NCBI RefSeq assembly: GCF_003605125.1
Contig: NZ_QPQT01000016.1
Span: 1 to 64,000 of the forward strand
From: Shewanella algidipiscicola
GTDB lineage: Bacteria > Pseudomonadota > Gammaproteobacteria > Enterobacterales > Shewanellaceae
Reading direction: 5' to 3'
Length of the DNA stretch: 64,000 nt
In this document: one piece after another, positions 18,297 through 27,858 of the stretch
Numbering within the stretch: position 1 is the first letter of the stretch
How the letters are laid out: every line of letters begins with the position of its first letter
The notes under the pieces: generated by a model
What the model saw: only the letters and a program-made list of their open reading frames with translations
The model's database searches: none
What the model was told of the DNA's origin: nothing
Program-made: the position numbers and the translations under genes

Positions 18297-19823
18297 ATGA
18301 AAATATTACTCACATCGACTAAACACCTTTTATTAGCGCTAACCTATGGGGCATTGGGAACTGTCATTGCTTTATTGGGCGTCGGCATCTACCTGCTAAA
18401 TGCTCAGCCCGAATTGTCAATTTGGCACACCACAAGTTTGTCAGCGCAATTTCGCCAGAGCACACCGCTGACTAATTTTGAACAGTACTTGGCACTCGAG
18501 GAGATGTTGTTTACTGAGGTTGACAATAAAATCTATAAACGTACGCAGGATATGGTTAATCAACCGCTTAACCGTTATGTTCGCCATAGTTTGTCCGATC
18601 CCAACCAATGGTCACAAGATTGGAACCGTAGCTACGAATGGTCAAATCCGACGGCGCAATTTGGGGTGTTATTACTGCATGGCATGTCTGATTCACCCTA
18701 TTCTTTATCGCATTTTGCCAACCATTTTCGCCCCAAAGCGCATGTGTTAGGGCTGCGCTTGCCCGGACATGGCACATTACCTTCTGGGCTTGTTGATTTA
18801 CGCTGGCAAGATATGGCGCAAGCTGTCACTTTAGCAACGCGCCATCTACAGCAACAGCTTAATGGTAAGCCGCTGTATGTTGTTGGTTTCTCTACTGGAG
18901 CGGCATTGGCGCTTAATCATGAACTGGAAGCTTTGAGCCAAGATAACCCATCGAGCTATGCGGGGTTAATTTTTCTTTCGCCTGCCATCGGCTTAACCCC
19001 CGTTGCCGCCGCTGCAAAGTGGCAATCAAGATTAGGTCAATGGTTGGGATTAGAGAAACTCAGTTGGAATGCGGTGCAAACTGAGTACGATCCGTTTAAA
19101 TATAACTCCTTTGCGGTCAATGCAGGTGATGTGGTGTATCAAGTTGCGGCGCGTAACCAAGTGTTACTCCATCAGATGACAGAATCACAAAAGAGGCAAT
19201 TAGCGCGAGTGATCACTTTTCAGTCGGTTGCAGATAGTACGGTATCCACAGTCGATGTGATAGCTAAGTTGTATCTAGGTTTGCCAGCTAAAGAGCATCA
19301 ATTATTTCTTTTCGATATTAATCGCTTAGATGTAAATTTGGCTCTAATAGTAAATGATCCTATTGATGCGATTAAGCTATTAATTGATCCCAGCCCATTA
19401 CCATACCAGTTAAATTTGGTTCAAAATCAGCACTATCAAGACAGTTTTGGCCAATGGCAGACCAGTGAGCAAGTGGAAGTGGCACGTTATCAACAAGGTC
19501 TGGTTGAACATGAGCCGCTAAATATTAGTTGGCCCACAGCGGTTTATTCCCTATCTCATGTCGCGTTACCATTTCCTGCATCTGATAGCTTATATGGAGC
19601 GAAAAAACGGGTTTCAGCCCAGTTAAGAGTTCAAATTGGTGCAGTATCGACTAAAGGCGAGCGTGGAGTGTTGGGCGTGCCAGCGTCAGAGGTTTTACGC
19701 CAAAAATGGAATCCTTTTTTTGCTTATATGCTCGAACGTATCGATGATTATATCAATACAGAACAGCAGAGGCTGGTTGAAGATCCAAGTATGCTCAAAG
19801 CAGAACATCGACTAAAACACTAG
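18297..19823 (+). CDS. membrane-anchored alpha/beta hydrolase
   Basis: A 508-residue protein with one N-terminal membrane segment (about 9-32) and an alpha/beta hydrolase fold: LLLHGMSDSPYSL with the oxyanion-hole HG about 123, LRLPGHGTLPSG, and nucleophile elbow GFSTG (Ser about 199). The pattern resembles monoacylglycerol lipase or carboxylesterase type enzymes acting in or at the periplasm. The C-terminal half contains a long insert. The stop codon overlaps the convergent cyclase stop within CTAG. Confidence 0.83.
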   Translation: MKILLTSTKHLLLALTYGALGTVIALLGVGIYLLNAQPELSIWHTTSLSAQFRQSTPLTNFEQYLALEEMLFTEVDNKIYKRTQDMVNQPLNRYVRHSLSDPNQWSQDWNRSYEWSNPTAQFGVLLLHGMSDSPYSLSHFANHFRPKAHVLGLRLPGHGTLPSGLVDLRWQDMAQAVTLATRHLQQQLNGKPLYVVGFSTGAALALNHELEALSQDNPSSYAGLIFLSPAIGLTPVAAAAKWQSRLGQWLGLEKLSWNAVQTEYDPFKYNSFAVNAGDVVYQVAARNQVLLHQMTESQKRQLARVITFQSVADSTVSTVDVIAKLYLGLPAKEHQLFLFDINRLDVNLALIVNDPIDAIKLLIDPSPLPYQLNLVQNQHYQDSFGQWQTSEQVEVARYQQGLVEHEPLNISWPTAVYSLSHVALPFPASDSLYGAKKRVSAQLRVQIGAVSTKGERGVLGVPASEVLRQKWNPFFAYMLERIDDYINTEQQRLVEDPSMLKAEHRLKH

Positions 19824-22003
19824 GCTGTGGACTGTTTATCTTGCTTGTTGGAGGTCAATTGATTACAGATGACGCGATCACGGCCATCGGTTTTCGCTTG
19901 ATAGAGATTAATATCGGCTTGCTTAAACCAATAATCTATATCGCTGTGGTAGTGGTTATCACTGTATACGGCACCAATGCTAATGGTCAGATGAATATTG
20001 ACGTTCTGGCCGATCGGGATGGGGGTGTCAGAGACGCTTTGTCTAAATTTATCGAGGTGAGGCTTTACTTCTATGGGGTTGCATAGGGGTAATATAATCA
20101 GAAACTCCTCCCCACCATAGCGCGAAATAACATCAGTATCTCGTTTAAAACACTGCTTCATCATGTCTGCAATAAAAATTAGCGCGTTATCTCCAGCCTG
20201 ATGCCCATGGGTATCATTAATACTTTTGAAATGATCTATGTCAAGGATGCAAAATGCCATGGCTGCGCAGCTGCGTTGACACATATCGTTTAGCCGAGGG
20301 AAGTGTGTTTCTGTGTAACGGCGATTGTAGAGCTGGGTTAATTCATCTTTTTCGGCGAGTAAACGTAGTTTAGTATTAGCAGCTTGTAGCTCTATGGTCC
20401 TATGAGCGACTTTTTCTTCGAGTTCGAGTTGGTAGCTAATCAATTCTTGTTTACTCTTCAAAATACTCCTTGATAAGGTAAAGATCTCTTGTGGTGTTGA
20501 GTCATTGAAGATGGTGTCATCTTGCTCTAGTTGATGCCAGTTATGGAATTTTTTGGCGATAGCTTCAAGTGGCTTCGTCAGGCGTAAACTGACCACTTTG
20601 ATCAACGCAAAAGTGACCAAAAATGACAACAATAAGATACTAAAAGTGGTGAAATATTGTCTCTCGACCTGCATTACTAATGGATAAAATGGTGTCAGCA
20701 CATAGAGTGTCCATCCATTTTTTATGATGTGCTTTGCATAGGCAAATTCGGGGCTTTTATGCTTGAGCTGTTTAATATTGAGCATGGCCAGGCTGGTTTT
20801 ATAATTAAATCCACTACTGGAAAAAACAAATTCGCTTAAGGGTGACTTATTGAGTGCAGGCGATGCATAGATCACAAGGTTATTTTCATCGACAAGTACA
20901 ATATCATGTTGAGTCTTATCTGGAATACGTTGATAAATTTGCGAAAATTCGGCTAGATTCAATGAGCCTTCTATTATACCTATTGGAGCAATTGGGCTTT
21001 GGGGAAGATAAAGTGCTGCGCTGATCGCGACGATGGGATCGTTGCCAAATCCACGGCCTAAAAAGACGGGTGAAATATAGGTAATCTGATTAAAAAATGC
21101 TTGTTGGAAATAGTGGCGATCTATGATGCTAAAAGCGGCGTTATCTTGTGACTGCTGCATGTTGGTAACCGGGCTCGATAGGGTAACAATCCCTTGTTCG
21201 TTAGCGATTAACATAGAGATAAAATCAGGGTAGTTTTTATGTAGCTTTGACAGCAGGGATTGCCATTGTTCTGAGTCATATGCAGAGAAGCTCAGCCAAC
21301 GCGCGGCGGTATCGATAGCACTAATATGGTTATCGAGATAAGTTTCGGTCGCTTTGCCTAAATGCAGCGCGGTATCTTCGAGATGGCGTTTCACATCCAG
21401 TTGCTGATGGTTAATCGAGAGATTACTAAAGATCAATGCCGAAACAAGTAAGACGAGTGTGAGTAATTGGGTAAAGGTATAAGAGAGTTGGTGATTAAAA
21501 CTTTTTCTATGTTGGTTTTTAAGTTTGGCCGCAATATGCAACCGTTGCGGTAGCATGGTGATAATTATCGCGCCTAATGAAGTATAGAGTATGCCATTGA
21601 TCCCTTGTTTTAGTGTGGTAAAAAACATATAGCTATCAGGCATCTCTAGCACAAAGCGCACTAAAATATAAAATAATGGCATGCCGACTATGACCCAATA
21701 GCCAATATCGGCATACAGAGAATAATACTCTTTGCGACGCGCATAACCCAACCACAGGGCTTCGAGTGGAAATAAGATGAAAGGATGCCAGCTATCCCAG
21801 ACGATATATAAACCACTGGCGCACATTAAGGCGGTGAGTAAGGCATACCAGGGGCCTAAGAAGACGGCGACAATGACAAAAAATAGATTGCCGATAATCA
21901 GCTGCTGATTTCCAAATAAGGGTATCGGCATCAAATTGAGCAATAGGCCCATGAAACCTAAAACGAATGCGAATGTCAGGTGGCGCTTATTTATCAATTG
22001 CAT
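19820..22003 (-). CDS. membrane diguanylate cyclase with periplasmic sensor
   Basis: A 727-residue signalling protein. Several N-terminal membrane helices (about 8-160) are followed by another helix near 185, a dCache-like extracellular region (about 205-455), a helix (about 465-485), a HAMP-like and coiled-coil linker, then a GGDEF domain (about 555-715). The active site reads GGEEF and the inhibitory I-site RDTD stands five residues before it, so an active, product-inhibited cyclase making cyclic di-GMP is expected. AGGGA precedes the ATG. No cognate phosphodiesterase is nearby. Confidence 0.92.
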   Translation of the reverse strand: MQLINKRHLTFAFVLGFMGLLLNLMPIPLFGNQQLIIGNLFFVIVAVFLGPWYALLTALMCASGLYIVWDSWHPFILFPLEALWLGYARRKEYYSLYADIGYWVIVGMPLFYILVRFVLEMPDSYMFFTTLKQGINGILYTSLGAIIITMLPQRLHIAAKLKNQHRKSFNHQLSYTFTQLLTLVLLVSALIFSNLSINHQQLDVKRHLEDTALHLGKATETYLDNHISAIDTAARWLSFSAYDSEQWQSLLSKLHKNYPDFISMLIANEQGIVTLSSPVTNMQQSQDNAAFSIIDRHYFQQAFFNQITYISPVFLGRGFGNDPIVAISAALYLPQSPIAPIGIIEGSLNLAEFSQIYQRIPDKTQHDIVLVDENNLVIYASPALNKSPLSEFVFSSSGFNYKTSLAMLNIKQLKHKSPEFAYAKHIIKNGWTLYVLTPFYPLVMQVERQYFTTFSILLLSFLVTFALIKVVSLRLTKPLEAIAKKFHNWHQLEQDDTIFNDSTPQEIFTLSRSILKSKQELISYQLELEEKVAHRTIELQAANTKLRLLAEKDELTQLYNRRYTETHFPRLNDMCQRSCAAMAFCILDIDHFKSINDTHGHQAGDNALIFIADMMKQCFKRDTDVISRYGGEEFLIILPLCNPIEVKPHLDKFRQSVSDTPIPIGQNVNIHLTISIGAVYSDNHYHSDIDYWFKQADINLYQAKTDGRDRVICNQLTSNKQDKQSTA

Positions 22004-22195
22004 AAATCCCTATGTGAAATTGATCCTAGAATCGCTGTAATAATATTGCTTCTCGTGAGCCAGTGTAAGTGATTAATGCGATAAATGACTAACTAAATAT
22101 ATAAATTAGTTAGTCATTTATCAACACAATCGCAATGCTCTATAAGGGGGGCGCAGCGAGGCATGATGGCCTTACCCTTGCGCGAAAAATGGCAT
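22004..22195. other. AT-rich leader region of the cyclase gene
   Basis: Gene-free. It holds the long palindrome at 22080-22122 and ends at the tRNA-Pro terminator. No promoter was assigned. Confidence 0.4.
22080..22122. repeat. 17-bp perfect inverted repeat
   Basis: Arm GATAAATGACTAACTAA (22080-22096) is exactly complementary to 22106-22122, with a 9-base AT loop. There is no T run on either side, so it is not a standard terminator. It lies about 77 bases upstream of the cyclase start. Confidence 0.9.
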
Positions 22196-22222
22196 AAAAA
22201 AAGCCAGCGATTAAGCTGGCTT
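22196..22222 (-). terminator. terminator of tRNA-Pro
   Basis: On the minus strand AAGCCAGC pairs with GCTGGCTT (arms 22222-22215 and 22208-22201) and runs into a T stretch complementary to 22196-22202. It follows the tRNA by 9 bases. Confidence 0.88.
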
Positions 22223-22231
22223 CTTAGAATT

Positions 22232-22308
22232 TGGTCGGTATGAGAGGATTCGAACCTCCGACCCCTGACACCCCATGACAGTGCGCTACCGGGCTGCGCT
22301 ACATACCG
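22232..22308 (-). tRNA. tRNA-Pro (anticodon GGG)
   Basis: A 77-base cloverleaf on the minus strand. The acceptor stem CGGTATG/CATACCG is followed by A and encoded CCA (22234-22232). The anticodon loop ATGGGGT (22276-22270) gives GGG. The T-arm GGAGGTTCGAATCCTCT and anticodon arm match E. coli proL, including the same odd T-T pair in the anticodon stem. Confidence 0.96.
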
Positions 22309-22446
22309 ATTTTATCTAAAACAGTAAAACATTGGGGTCTGTTTAAGACAGGCAGAACTTTATCAAGCCGATTTAGGTTCTGCAAGCATTAAGCGCACTA
22401 ATAATGGTTAATCGCTTAGTTTATAGGCGCTAACCGCTTAGATACC

Positions 22447-24231
22447 TTAATGGTGATAGAATCTTCGCCCCTCGCGCATCACCTCTATCAGTTCTGGAGC
22501 ACTGATTTTTTTACGTAACTGCTGAGTGTAGTCTTTGTTATAGATGCGATATTTACCATGACGATCGATAACAGTGATCTCATCTTCTTGGTAGATACCG
22601 AATACTTGATCATCACCTACGTAAGTCCAGCTTGCTGAGCTTGGCTGTAGTAGGCTTTCACCTGAACTATAGTCAGAGGCCTTATTGTTACAATTTAGCA
22701 TCTGTGTCATTAATGTGGGCACAATACCATTATGGCTGGTGGGGTAATCGACAGTTTTCGCGTACTGATTTCCAGACCAGTTGATGATGAGCGGCACTTT
22801 GACATTTGCTGGTGACAGATTTGAGCGCGGTTCATCGTTATTGCTGGTAAAAACTTTGCCACTCACCCCAGTGATGATGACTAAGGTGTCGTCGGGTATT
22901 TCACTTAACAGCTTGGCCAGTTGTTTATCAATAAAGTTTAATGATTGACGATATTGATTAAACAGCACTTTTTGCGCTGGTTTCAATTCATGTTGAGGTT
23001 TGACGGTTTCAATGCCCAGAAATCCGATAGGCGTGTCATAGCTGTCTGGACTTTGTAAATTGATTAATGCAAACCAAGCGGCATTCTGCTGCAGTTGCCA
23101 TTGTGTAAAGGTTTCAATAGCCTTTATATCTGCGGCCGCGATACCGCTGTCGGTGTCTTGGAGATGGCTCTCAAAATCCTGATAGATGGCTAATGGGTGG
23201 GATAACGCCATTTGCGGTGCAAAATGGGCTAAAGCATAACCTTGCTGTTTGAGTTGCTGAGTCAATACCGGCGACCGATAATTTAAGTCATTGGCGTTAA
23301 TGTAACTGCCTTGCAAACTATACAGTAGTGAAAACATGCCACTACGATGTACATTTCCGCCACTTAAATGTTGGTTAAAATAATGATTTTGCTGGGCGTA
23401 TTGATGCAAAAAGGGCATGGTGTTTTGGTCGAGTAAATCAGCTCTAAAGCCGTCAATGGCGATAACCAACATATTGGGGTGATGGCTTGTCTGGCATTGT
23501 AGTGGCGCGATAGGGTAATTAAGCGACGATTGAATATGGTGTTCTGCTGTGTTTGTCTGGCTTTTTTCGATGCCATGACTCTCCATAAATGAGCGCGCGG
23601 TTGCCGGGTAGGATAATGGGTAGGCATCGTCAAGTCGGGTGATCTCTTGGATATCCGCGGCATCAGCCCAAATATGGATTAAGTGACTGCTGACAAAACA
23701 ACAGCCAATAAATATCACCACCTTATAACCATAATTGGATTTACGAATACTTTCTATCCGTTTCCATAAGTAATTGGCGGCGGTCAGCTCGAGGATGATC
23801 AGTCCCAGAGGGGTGACGATATAAGAGGTGCCTTGTAGTAATGCATTCAGATCCGCCCAGGCGATATCAAATACAAAGGGGCTGAGATGTAAGCCATAAT
23901 CATCATAGATAATGGTGTCATAGAGTAAAATACACAGGCTAATGGTTGCGGCTACGGCGGCTAAGCCTCTGAGTATTTTGGAATAGGGCAATATCAGAGT
24001 AATAGGAAATAGCACCACCAAGTAAACGATGAATGCTAAAAAGCTAAAGTGGCCTAACGTGCTGATAATTAAATAGCCCCAGCCTATCCAAGAGTCTGGT
24101 GCGCCGATGGTTTCGATATAGCGGACACCAATAATCATAGCTAGGAAGCCATTAAAAAAGGCAAACCAATGCCCCCAGCTCACTAAGCGTGACACGCGGT
24201 CACGGCTCATCTCTTTCTTTCGCTCGATCAT
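22447..24231 (-). CDS. lapC: inner-membrane sulfatase-like regulator LapC (PbgA/YejM)
   Basis: A 594-residue protein with five N-terminal membrane helices (DUF3413, about 15-190, beginning VSWGHWFAFFNGFLA) and a periplasmic alkaline-phosphatase/sulfatase-like domain (about 245-590, LVIAIDGFRADLL). Layout and key stretches match E. coli YejM, which senses lipopolysaccharide and controls LpxC turnover. The usual sulfatase nucleophile Cys/Ser is not evident, in line with a non-enzymatic role. It lies downstream of yejL in the same direction (gap 113 bases), as in E. coli. An alternative start is ATG at 24210. Confidence 0.9.
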   Translation of the reverse strand: MIERKKEMSRDRVSRLVSWGHWFAFFNGFLAMIIGVRYIETIGAPDSWIGWGYLIISTLGHFSFLAFIVYLVVLFPITLILPYSKILRGLAAVAATISLCILLYDTIIYDDYGLHLSPFVFDIAWADLNALLQGTSYIVTPLGLIILELTAANYLWKRIESIRKSNYGYKVVIFIGCCFVSSHLIHIWADAADIQEITRLDDAYPLSYPATARSFMESHGIEKSQTNTAEHHIQSSLNYPIAPLQCQTSHHPNMLVIAIDGFRADLLDQNTMPFLHQYAQQNHYFNQHLSGGNVHRSGMFSLLYSLQGSYINANDLNYRSPVLTQQLKQQGYALAHFAPQMALSHPLAIYQDFESHLQDTDSGIAAADIKAIETFTQWQLQQNAAWFALINLQSPDSYDTPIGFLGIETVKPQHELKPAQKVLFNQYRQSLNFIDKQLAKLLSEIPDDTLVIITGVSGKVFTSNNDEPRSNLSPANVKVPLIINWSGNQYAKTVDYPTSHNGIVPTLMTQMLNCNNKASDYSSGESLLQPSSASWTYVGDDQVFGIYQEDEITVIDRHGKYRIYNKDYTQQLRKKISAPELIEVMREGRRFYHH

Positions 24232-24344
24232 AGGGATCCGCTATCAATTGACATACAAGTTTATCTTAATTATCTATTGCTCGACTTACTAGTTTTTTAC
24301 AAATAAAAACAAGGTTATTACTCGTAAACTAGTCAAGCTAAACC

Positions 24345-24560
24345 TTAGCCTTTAACCGATTGGGTCAAGGCGTTAGCAAATTGCTGTGCAACTTGATCGC
24401 GCGCCTCTTTGGGCACCTTGCGCATCAGCAGATCGGTGACACAGTTACCCAATACCATCAAACTCAGGTCGGTTGGGGCTTGGTGTTTGTCGAGTACCGC
24501 TAACATTTCTGCAAGAATAGACTCAACTTGTGCGTTCGAATATTTAGATTGGATAGCCAT
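24345..24560 (-). CDS. yejL: UPF0352/DUF1414 protein YejL
   Basis: A 71-residue protein matching E. coli YejL across its length (YSNAQVESILAEMLAVLDKH, then APTDLSLMVLGN). Function is not established. I chose ATG at 24560 because the homologue begins at this point (MAIQSKYS). It is divergent from yejK with only 77 bases between start codons, so both promoters must overlap there. Confidence 0.92.
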   Translation of the reverse strand: MAIQSKYSNAQVESILAEMLAVLDKHQAPTDLSLMVLGNCVTDLLMRKVPKEARDQVAQQFANALTQSVKG

Positions 24561-24637
24561 AATTAAAAAATTGTTCACTTTAATTTGAAATAGCAGCATA
24601 TAATAACGGATTTCTACCATTATCACTATCGAGGCTT

Positions 24638-25669
24638 ATGAGTATTAACGTCGAACAAGCAATTATTCACGCTATTTCCCAAGATGGCGAAGGCCAACTG
24701 AGCTGCAGATTGCGTCCCCAACCGCTTTTGAACAGCCAAGCCGTAGAAACTATGCTCGAAGAGCTGCATCAAACTTATACCACTAAGGCGGGTAAAGGCT
24801 TTGGTCACTTTGGTACTCATGGTGAAGACGGAGAGGCCAACCCTAAGTTTAAAGAAGCGTTAACAGCATATCGTAATGGCGATTTGGGCTTTGTTGAGTT
24901 TTCGAGTTTGGCGGGTAAGTTACTGCAAGAAGAGCTGGCTAAATATGACTTCAGTCAAGGCGGTTTCTTGCTATTGTCTTGCTATACCCATATGACCAGT
25001 GACTACCTTTATGTGTCATTGCTTAATGCCAAGTCATCAATGACTGTGCTCGACGATATGGAACTGTCGCAAAATACCCATCTGGATTTAAATAATGTAC
25101 AGCTGGCTGCCCGTATCGATTTAACCGAATGGCAAGCCGATCCCGACTCGGTTAAATATATCTCCTTTATTCGTGGTCGTGCGGGCCGCAAAGTTGCCGA
25201 TTTTTTCCTCGACTTTATGGGCTGTGTCGAAGGGGTCAATACCAAGATACAAAATAAGCAACTGATGAATGCCGTTGAAGATTTTGTTGCCAGCAGCGAA
25301 CTGACTAAAGATGAGCGCCAGCAGTGTCGTGAAAAGGTGTTTGATTACTGCAGTGAACGTTGTGATACCGGCGCCGATATTCAATTAAAAGACTTGGCCG
25401 ATGAATTAGCCGATTCGGGCATGGACTCGTTTTACGATTTTGCCCAAGGTGGCGATTACGAGCTTGAAGATGAGTTTCCTGGCGATAAGCCGACATTGCG
25501 TCAACTGAAAAAGTTTTCAGGCACTGGTGGTGGCGTAACCTTAAGTTTTGATGGGCAGCATTTAGGCGAGCGAGTGATTTACGATCCTATCTCTGACTCG
25601 ATTCTGATAAAAGGCGTGCCAGCTAACCTTAAAGATCAATTAGATCGACGCCTAAAAGGCGGACAATAG
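24638..25669 (+). CDS. yejK: nucleoid-associated protein YejK (NdpA)
   Basis: A 343-residue homologue of E. coli YejK with long matching stretches: [20 protein letters not shown] (about 173-192), [34 protein letters not shown] and the C-terminal LGERVIYDP with [15 protein letters not shown]. It is a DNA-binding nucleoid component. The divergent yejK/yejL-lapC arrangement is conserved among gammaproteobacteria. Confidence 0.95.
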   Translation: MSINVEQAIIHAISQDGEGQLSCRLRPQPLLNSQAVETMLEELHQTYTTKAGKGFGHFGTHGEDGEANPKFKEALTAYRNGDLGFVEFSSLAGKLLQEELAKYDFSQGGFLLLSCYTHMTSDYLYVSLLNAKSSMTVLDDMELSQNTHLDLNNVQLAARIDLTEWQADPDSVKYISFIRGRAGRKVADFFLDFMGCVEGVNTKIQNKQLMNAVEDFVASSELTKDERQQCREKVFDYCSERCDTGADIQLKDLADELADSGMDSFYDFAQGGDYELEDEFPGDKPTLRQLKKFSGTGGGVTLSFDGQHLGERVIYDPISDSILIKGVPANLKDQLDRRLKGGQ

Positions 25670-25713
25670 TTTTTTTGAGTTAGTCTAAAAGCTTAAACTC
25701 ACGAAATAGCTCG

Positions 25714-25744
25714 CAAAAGCGCCCTAAATATGGGCGCTTTTTTG
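25714..25744 (+). terminator. terminator of yejK
   Basis: AAAGCGCCC pairs with GGGCGCTTT (25716-25724 and 25732-25740) around a 7-base loop, followed by TTTT. Confidence 0.88.
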
Positions 25745-25905
25745 TAATTACGGATAGTGGATTGGCGCGTTTTTATTGCGCAACCCATGCACCATGACTT
25801 GCTAAAATGTCACCGATAAGGTGAAATCATGACTTATGACTATATCCGTTGGCAGTTCGCCGGTGGGATGAATGCAGGCAGACTGTTTTTCTGCTAGGAG
25901 ATTAA

Positions 25906-26787
25906 ATGCAACTTTTTGTTAGAGATTTAACTGTTATCGACTTTTCTTACCTGTGCCCAATTCGTGGCATGGTAGGCGAAAGCTGGATCGTCGACGTATT
26001 GCTTGATGGTGGTTTAGATGAGCAAAACATGGTGCTGGACTTTGCCAAGGTTAAGCGCACTATCAAAAACACCATTGATGATGTTGCGGATCATCGCTTA
26101 TTGATCCCCACCGCCTGTTCAGAGGTGCGTTGGCAGCAACAAGGCAACCGTGTATGGATGGATTTTGATAGTTTGCAAGGCGACATTCATCTTGCTTGTC
26201 CCGCACAAGCCTTTGCGCTTATTCCCACCGAAATTATTGACTTTGATAGCGTTAACACTTTCTTGCAAAAGGCTCTTGCCGAGGTGCTACCGGATAATGT
26301 TAACGGTATCGCATTAACGCTGCGCAATGAAATGCACGATACGCCGTTTTACCATTACTCCCATGGATTAAAGAAGCACGATGGTAACTGTCAACGCATC
26401 GCTCACGGCCATCGCAGCCCCATTAATGTGTTTGAAAATGGCGTTGCTGCACCGCAATGGGACGAATACTGGAGTCGCCGCTGGAAAGATATCTATTTAG
26501 GTTCGGCCGATGATATGGTCGAGGTTGATGAGCTTGAACTATCACCTCAAACAGTGGTTAACGATGAGACCCATTATGGTTTTCATTACGTGGCCCCACA
26601 GGGGGATTTTCAGTTGGCTATGCCTAAAAAACGTTGTGAAATTATCCCCCATGACACAACCGTAGAGCTGCTAGCCGAGTTTATCGCCAATACTATGGTT
26701 GCCGAAGCACCCGATAGTGAATTTAAAGTGATCGCCTATGAAGGGGTGGGTAAAGGGGCGATTTCGGTTAAAGGTAGCGCGGCGTAA
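25906..26787 (+). CDS. two-half 6-pyruvoyl-tetrahydropterin/6-carboxytetrahydropterin synthase-like protein
   Basis: A 293-residue protein of two T-fold halves related to QueD/PTPS. The first half (1-145) keeps the DFAKVK element (D45-F46) and a D62-H63 pair in the place of the catalytic Asp-His, but has no zinc histidines or catalytic Cys. The second half (146-293) carries H153, GNC with C162, and HGH (167-169), like the zinc site and catalytic cysteine, plus a conserved AYEG with E279. The active-site parts are thus divided between halves. A single-domain enzyme is about 120-140 residues. It may act in queuosine or pterin metabolism; no pathway gene is adjacent. AGGAG precedes the ATG. Confidence 0.78.
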   Translation: MQLFVRDLTVIDFSYLCPIRGMVGESWIVDVLLDGGLDEQNMVLDFAKVKRTIKNTIDDVADHRLLIPTACSEVRWQQQGNRVWMDFDSLQGDIHLACPAQAFALIPTEIIDFDSVNTFLQKALAEVLPDNVNGIALTLRNEMHDTPFYHYSHGLKKHDGNCQRIAHGHRSPINVFENGVAAPQWDEYWSRRWKDIYLGSADDMVEVDELELSPQTVVNDETHYGFHYVAPQGDFQLAMPKKRCEIIPHDTTVELLAEFIANTMVAEAPDSEFKVIAYEGVGKGAISVKGSAA

Positions 26788-26832
26788 TCGCGGCCTTGTT
26801 CATGGTCATCGTTGTTGTTTAAGGAGGTATAT

Positions 26833-27678
26833 TTGAACTATTTGGCTGTATTGCTCGGCGCCATATCGCTAGGTTTTAGTGGTTTGGCAATGGCGCAAGT
26901 CACCCTCAATGGCACGTTAGAGCAAGGGGCGTTAATCCGTGCTCAAACCACGCCAGGTACCTTAGTGTATCTTAACGGCAGCGAAATTATGGTGACTCCT
27001 AATGGGGGCTTTGTCTTTGGTTTTGAACGAGATGCTGCGCTTTCGCAAGAGTTAACCTTAGTTTATCCCGATGGGTTGACGCAAATAAAGCCGCTGACCA
27101 TTCGTAAGAAACAGTACCATATCGATAGCCTGACTGGCATAGCGAAAAAAATCATGAAGCCTGATCCTAAAGCGCAAGCCAGAGCAGCTCAGGATAGCAA
27201 GCAGGTGAAGGCGGCCAGAAGTCAATTCTCAACTCAAGAGGCTTTCGCTCAAGATTTTATTTGGCCTTTAACGGGCAGAATATCGGGAGTATATGGCAGT
27301 CAACGCGTCTATAACGGTAAGCCAGGCAATCCCCATTTTGGTGTCGATGTGGCAGCGAAAACGGGGACCGTAGTAGTGGCCCCTGCCGATGGGGTGATCA
27401 CTCTTGCGGTGCCAGATATGTTTTATTCTGGCGGCACCGTTATTTTAGATCATGGCTATGGCGTCAGTTCAAGCTTTCTTCATCTTAGTCAGTTGTATGT
27501 AAAGCCTGGTGAGACAATTAAACAGGGGCAAGCCATCGCAGAGGTGGGGGCTACGGGCAGAGTGACCGGCCCACACCTAGATTGGCGCATTAACTGGTTC
27601 CAGATGCGGCTCGATCCGGTGACGGTTGTGCCGTCAATGGCCAGTGTATTAGCCACGGCCAATGGTTCATCCAAATGA
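26833..27678 (+). CDS. secreted M23-family (LytM-type) peptidoglycan peptidase
   Basis: A 281-residue protein with a signal peptide (cleavage after AMA) and a C-terminal LytM domain (about 145-270). HFGVD gives the first zinc His and Asp, and GPHLDW occupies the place of the HxH motif, with Asp where the last His normally stands. It probably cleaves peptidoglycan cross-links or activates amidases. The start is TTG at 26833, because a perfect AAGGAGGT (26821-26828) stands four bases before it; longer starts would place this site inside the gene. It is 45 bases after the pterin-synthase-like gene and may be cotranscribed. Confidence 0.88.
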   Translation: MNYLAVLLGAISLGFSGLAMAQVTLNGTLEQGALIRAQTTPGTLVYLNGSEIMVTPNGGFVFGFERDAALSQELTLVYPDGLTQIKPLTIRKKQYHIDSLTGIAKKIMKPDPKAQARAAQDSKQVKAARSQFSTQEAFAQDFIWPLTGRISGVYGSQRVYNGKPGNPHFGVDVAAKTGTVVVAPADGVITLAVPDMFYSGGTVILDHGYGVSSSFLHLSQLYVKPGETIKQGQAIAEVGATGRVTGPHLDWRINWFQMRLDPVTVVPSMASVLATANGSSK

Positions 27679-27710
27679 TAAAAAAGCGACCCTAGGTCGC
27701 TTTTTTATCA
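27676..27710. terminator. long palindromic terminator after the M23 gene
   Basis: A 16-bp perfect stem (27676-27691 with 27695-27710) and a 3-base loop, containing the stop codon of the peptidase gene. A and T runs are built into the stem, so it can act in either direction. Confidence 0.9.
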
Positions 27711-27858
27711 TTATGCCTTTTATCCGCCCTCTATTGATACTGCATTTCACTTACTTATGTAGCCATTATCTTAATAGGCAGGTTTTATGGCAAAGTCTGG
27801 GCGTGCGGCCTTATCGACTGAGTGATGATAAGCGTTAGTGATAAGCTATGTAACTGGG

